Of a DNA stretch of 8,138 bases, positions 5,621 to 8,138 are shown in pieces. Positions within the stretch are counted from its first letter, which is position 1; each line of letters starts with the position of its first letter. Source of the DNA: an uncultured Candidatus Peregrinibacteria bacterium (GTDB taxonomy: Bacteria; Patescibacteriota; Gracilibacteria; Peribacterales; Peribacteraceae); NCBI GenBank assembly GCA_913054215.1, contig CAJXJE010000030.1, positions 1 through 8,138 of the forward strand, written 5' to 3'. A program made the translations under genes and the position numbers. The notes under the pieces were generated by a model. That model ran no database searches. It worked only from the letters and a program-made list of their open reading frames with translations, and had not been told where the DNA came from.

Positions 5621-6586
5621 TTACTCTCCAGCCTCAGTCGGTTCTAGTATCCATTTCAAATCATTCCTAGTAGAAAGGCGATTATGGAATATCACGGGGA
5701 ACTGTGCCTCGCATCCTCTTAAGATTGTGAAAGTACTGTAGGAATCAGCGCCAAAGTATTGTGCTGCATAGTCTGAATTCATTTTTGGATGAAATTGGCG
5801 ACAACTGAATATATCTATCATTCCCCGCCTGGAGTCCTTTAGAAAATGCCCTTGCACTAGTGAAGTTTCGATTAGCTGAGCAAATGAAAGCCCTTGAGTA
5901 TCTCCTGCCCCATTGAAGTCGCCTGTTATAGGGTCATCATACGGCGCAGCATTAATTCCCACACATAATTCTTTAAAGTACGTTGCTACATGATGGGGGT
6001 CATTGATTTTTTCTGGATCACAGTCGAATAGGTCAATGTAGGTAAATTGACCCCACGCAGCGTGTTCTGCAAATGCACTGTTGACTTGCACTGTACTCAT
6101 TGATGTTAGCTGATTGACCGGTGGCGTTTCTACTTGAGACCAACGCGTGTTAGGCTTTGCGGTGTCCTGGACATTATTTACATGAGGTTTTTCATTTGGA
6201 ACTCCACGCATTATGGTGAGGGTTTGAGCTGATTGTGCTTTGTAAAATTCTCGTGTCAATCTTTCGACTATAGAAGGGTCAAAATCGCCTTCTTGCAGTA
6301 CATCCACACATGCGAGGCGAGGATGTGTTGGACAGTGCCCCTGTATAAGACCTCTATTGAGCATTTGTGCAAATGATGGCCCATGAATACGCGGGTCAGG
6401 ATTTGGGTCACCACCAAAGTTTGCAATAAGCAACTCTCCATCTGGTTTACCTCCTAAAGCATCACAAAGCTGGCCTGCAAAATCTTCATTTGCTGCTAAA
6501 TTAGATAGCCTTTCTTGGTCACAGCCATGAGCATCGATCAGAGTATACTGGCTGAGAGGGACGGTGGAGGAAGGCGGTTTTAACAA
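5621..6586 (-). CDS. Tandem-duplicated SpeD-fold (S-adenosylmethionine decarboxylase-like) protein
   Basis: This 321-residue protein holds two copies of one domain, about 14-128 and 181-291, joined by a Pro/Gln/Thr-rich linker. Each copy has the SpeD order: a 'Y/FT.ID...CD.E.L/I' opening (HGCDQERL and FDCDPEKI), a G-P/L-S-F-A-Q turn, a helix ending Q-G-H, 'VDV/IDIF', and a closing 'T.LRG/T.MRG'. Copy 2 has S242, H247 and C262, matching the spacing of Thermotoga SpeD's pyruvoyl Ser63, His68 and Cys83 (+5, +20). Copy 1 has Gly79 and Glu99 in place of Ser and Cys, keeping only His84. The usual Glu before the cleavage Ser is Thr. Self-cleavage at T241-S242 to a pyruvoyl decarboxylase is therefore plausible but unproven, and the substrate is unknown. 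The start used is a TTG at 6586 without SD; an in-frame CTG at 6607, 8 nt after TATAAT, is the alternative. It converges on pilT. Confidence 0.75.
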   Translation of the reverse strand: MLKPPSSTVPLSQYTLIDAHGCDQERLSNLAANEDFAGQLCDALGGKPDGELLIANFGGDPNPDPRIHGPSFAQMLNRGLIQGHCPTHPRLACVDVLQEGDFDPSIVERLTREFYKAQSAQTLTIMRGVPNEKPHVNNVQDTAKPNTRWSQVETPPVNQLTSMSTVQVNSAFAEHAAWGQFTYIDLFDCDPEKINDPHHVATYFKELCVGINAAPYDDPITGDFNGAGDTQGLSFAQLIETSLVQGHFLKDSRRGMIDIFSCRQFHPKMNSDYAAQYFGADSYSTFTILRGCEAQFPVIFHNRLSTRNDLKWILEPTEAGE

Positions 6587-6604
6587 GAGAGTAGGCTGTA
6601 AGAG

Positions 6605-6636
6605 CAGTACAGTACATTATAATTAAAATTTGTCAA
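6605..6636 (-). promoter_or_regulatory. Promoter of the SpeD-like gene
   Basis: On the minus strand a perfect TATAAT (6621 to 6616) sits upstream of the gene, with a weak GTTAAA-like -35. Eight nt after it is an in-frame CTG (6607 to 6605), the same spacing as the leaderless ATG genes at 300 and 7737. A perfect TTGACA (6636 to 6631) also occurs, only 9 nt from that TATAAT; it could pair with TACTGT (6614 to 6609) at a 16-nt spacer. A 5-bp tandem repeat, AGTAC-AGTAC, covers 6606-6615. Confidence 0.5.
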
Positions 6637-6644
6637 TTTTTAAC

Positions 6645-7586
6645 CTAGTTGGATTCAGCAGTATTTACCTCTTCCCAGTCGATTCGATCTAGATCTATGC
6701 CATTTTCGGTAAATACCACTCCTAGTGCTCGTAAATCTTCAAAATTTCGTAGATTCATATCTCTCATAGCCTCCATATCACCTCTGAATTTCGCAGCCCA
6801 CTCTTGTTTATCTGTTGCAGTGGCATAATCTGGAGCAAACACTTGTATGCGGACTTCTTCTCTTTTCGAAGCGGCATCTATGTGAGCATTTACTTCCTCT
6901 CGCATCTGATCAGGGGTTTTGTCAGCAAGGTAGCCAATATCGTAGTCTTTGTATCCTACCATCTTTTCCCATCCATGTTCGAAGGTGTTTCTTGAGGCAG
7001 GATTAGATTTAAGACTCCTCAGAACGCTCATAACTACATAGCCCATATGCATCATTCTATCCCCCTCTGGCATAGGACATTTTTTTGGGTCTCCATGCTG
7101 GAAACTAAGCATATTACCTTTGATAACAGGAAGAAACGGGTAGCGACTGCAATCCTTGGGTTTGATGTCCACCTCACCATCACATCGCCCGGTAGTACAC
7201 GTTATGAGTTGTACACCTTTGTGTGTTCCTACCTCTGCGAGGTGATCAGCATTTTTTGGTGAAGCCATTTCACCAGGTTCTGTAATAATAGAATTACCAT
7301 CTCCTATGTTCTCACCGGGGTTTATACTGCAGCATATATAGTTACAACCAGCACTCAGTTGATTGCCTTTAGAATCAAAAGAACCATAGGCTGAGTCGTG
7401 GCATGAGGGGACTCCACCAGTATATGATCCTGTAGTACATCCTTTACACCCATGGCCTTCCATAAGTGCATAAATCCTGCTTGTCGGATCATCATCTCCT
7501 ATATTTTGGAGAATAGGAAGTTCAATAGGAGATTGAGTAGGCACATGTCTAGAGTCACTTGGCAGATCTTCGCTAGGCTTAGACAT
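6645..7586 (-). CDS. Cysteine-rich YkgJ-like (putative metal or Fe-S cluster binding) protein
   Basis: This 313-residue protein has no signal peptide or membrane segment, so it is predicted to be cytoplasmic. Its first half has ten cysteines: C47 and C50 (GCKGC), C62, C81, C85 and C86 (CNYICC), C130, C135, C146 and C170. A PGEM motif follows CC, and then C-x4-C and DCSRYPFLPV. This resembles the YkgJ/FliB-type cluster domain (C..C...CC, a P-E motif, then a Cys-rich 'C.IY..RP..CR.yPf' tail), but it is divergent and longer. The second half (about 200-313) is charged and helical, with no recognisable domain. Function is unknown; metal-cluster binding is an inference. It starts at the ATG at 7586, with no SD, and ends 58 bp before the SpeD-like gene on the same strand, which has its own promoter. 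Confidence 0.7.
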   Translation of the reverse strand: MSKPSEDLPSDSRHVPTQSPIELPILQNIGDDDPTSRIYALMEGHGCKGCTTGSYTGGVPSCHDSAYGSFDSKGNQLSAGCNYICCSINPGENIGDGNSIITEPGEMASPKNADHLAEVGTHKGVQLITCTTGRCDGEVDIKPKDCSRYPFLPVIKGNMLSFQHGDPKKCPMPEGDRMMHMGYVVMSVLRSLKSNPASRNTFEHGWEKMVGYKDYDIGYLADKTPDQMREEVNAHIDAASKREEVRIQVFAPDYATATDKQEWAAKFRGDMEAMRDMNLRNFEDLRALGVVFTENGIDLDRIDWEEVNTAESN

Positions 7587-7641
7587 AAAGCATACAATGG
7601 GCAGTAGACGCCGAGTCTACTATTCTTGTCACCATAAAGCA
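7584..7641. repeat. Inverted repeat bracketed by a 9-bp direct repeat in a divergent promoter region
   Basis: CATAAAGCA occurs at 7584-7592 (covering the start codon of the YkgJ-like gene) and again at 7633-7641. Between the copies is a perfect 7-bp palindrome with a 5-nt loop, AGTAGAC-GCCGA-GTCTACT (7603-7621). A possible minus-strand promoter, GTGACA (7632 to 7627), an 18-nt spacer and TCTACT, overlaps the palindrome, which could make it an operator or a leader hairpin. Confidence 0.35.
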
Positions 7642-7719
7642 AGGTTACTTTTAGCAGCTTTACACATATATAAGTTGAAGCATAGCAGCACTTGTAGCGT
7701 GGTAGATTGTAAGAAATTA

Positions 7720-7728
7720 TGCTATAAT
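7720..7728 (+). promoter_or_regulatory. Extended -10 promoter, leaderless, for the sensor gene
   Basis: TGCTATAAT (7720-7728) combines the TGn extension with a perfect TATAAT; the ATG at 7737 is 8 nt further on. No clear -35 lies 17 nt upstream, as often seen for extended -10 promoters. The gap to the ATG has no SD. Confidence 0.65.
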
Positions 7729-7736
7729 AGTTCGAA

Positions 7737-8138
7737 ATGACAAAAACCCAAATAGACAATCAACAGGATACTAAAAAGAGTGCTATGGCCTCTCAGACTT
7801 TGGGATTTGGTGTTGCACTGATCGCTGTCATTATCGTAGTTGGAGTTTCTTGGGTGCTGTACCGACACACAGTAAATTTGATGACACAAAATCTTCATCA
7901 TCGTTTGGAAGCCATCGTTCGTACTGCTGCTGTACAGTTTGATGCTCGAGATTTAGATCAACTACAAAAAGAGTCGGATTACCTCAAGCCTGAGTGGAAT
8001 AGGGTGGTGAATCAACTGATAAAAATTCGTGAGAACAATGATGATATTGTTTTCGCATACATTCTACGTAAACGAGCAGATGACCCAACACAAATGGATT
8101 TTGTAGCAGATTCGCATTCGTTGGATCCGTATGCAAAA
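7737..8138 (+). CDS. Membrane-anchored sensor protein, N-terminal part (runs off right edge)
   Basis: From the ATG at 7737 the frame is open for 134 codons to the edge. A short polar cytoplasmic tail (1-20) precedes one membrane helix (about 21-43, FGVALIAVIIVVGVSWVLY). An extracytoplasmic sensor region then begins, with AAVQFDARDLDQLQ (64-77), K-P-E-W-N-R-V (84-90), Q-L-I-K-I-R (93-98), DIVFAYILRK (103-112) and M-D-F-V-A-D (120-125). This layout (aa..id..dL..L...D...P.y..l...L..ir...p.i.yiYt.r...fv.D) is familiar from sensor domains ahead of HAMP plus histidine kinase, cyclase or phosphatase modules. The output domain lies outside the window, so the enzyme class is unknown. A link to the orphan response regulator at 300 is possible but unsupported. 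The start is set by TATAAT 8 nt upstream. Confidence 0.7.
   Translation, partial: MTKTQIDNQQDTKKSAMASQTLGFGVALIAVIIVVGVSWVLYRHTVNLMTQNLHHRLEAIVRTAAVQFDARDLDQLQKESDYLKPEWNRVVNQLIKIRENNDDIVFAYILRKRADDPTQMDFVADSHSLDPYAK

Noticed and set aside
7579..7635. Minus-strand 18-codon leader ORF (ATG at 7635) overlapping the YkgJ-like start
   Set aside because: It has no SD and no matching -10, and it runs through the palindrome. The ATG arises from the CATAAAGCA direct repeat, and nothing supports translation.
7499..7759. Minus-strand 86-codon open frame across the divergent region
   Set aside because: It overlaps the YkgJ-like gene in another frame and the promoter of the sensor gene. Its composition looks like translated non-coding DNA.

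Overview
This window appears to come from a compact bacterial genome, most likely an uncultured Candidate Phyla Radiation (Patescibacteria) lineage. That is an inference from four things: very tight gene packing, many SD-less starts, PilT- and HTTM-type genes beside divergent small proteins, and a NAD-dependent DNA ligase with an insertion. UGA is used as a stop (3325-3327) and no long gene reads it as sense, so the code looks standard.

Layout. Positions 1-223 (minus) hold the N-terminus of a GT-C/TMTC-like membrane protein that runs off the left edge. Divergent from it is a single-domain CheY-like response regulator (300-671, plus), whose stop codon abuts the stop of ligA (672-2807, minus). 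Only 34 bp separate ligA from a divergent two-gene operon (2842-4238, plus): a one-TM protein followed by an HTTM-domain membrane protein, resembling SdpA/DUF5819 plus SdpB pairs. A small degenerate chorismate-mutase-fold protein (4303-4533) then overlaps the translation signals of a pilT gene (4548-5587) that carries two single-base frameshifts. Converging on pilT are two minus-strand genes. The first (5621-6586) encodes a tandem duplication of the S-adenosylmethionine decarboxylase (SpeD) fold. The second (6645-7586) encodes a cysteine-rich YkgJ-like protein. At the right edge (7737 onward, plus) begins a membrane-anchored sensor protein that is cut by the window.

Themes. At least five genes start 6-8 nt after a TATAAT/TACAAT box, with no room for a ribosome binding site, so leaderless transcription looks like the rule for first genes. 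Internal operon genes use either an SD (pilT) or ATGA stop-start coupling (HTTM gene). The response regulator, PilT and the sensor could belong to one surface-sensing or motility programme, but nothing in the window proves it. The most unusual gene is the SpeD-like one: its second copy keeps the Ser, His(+5) and Cys(+20) of the pyruvoyl-enzyme active site at exact spacing, and its first copy has lost the Ser and Cys. No clear intrinsic terminators, tRNA or rRNA genes, CRISPR arrays or insertion sequences were seen.
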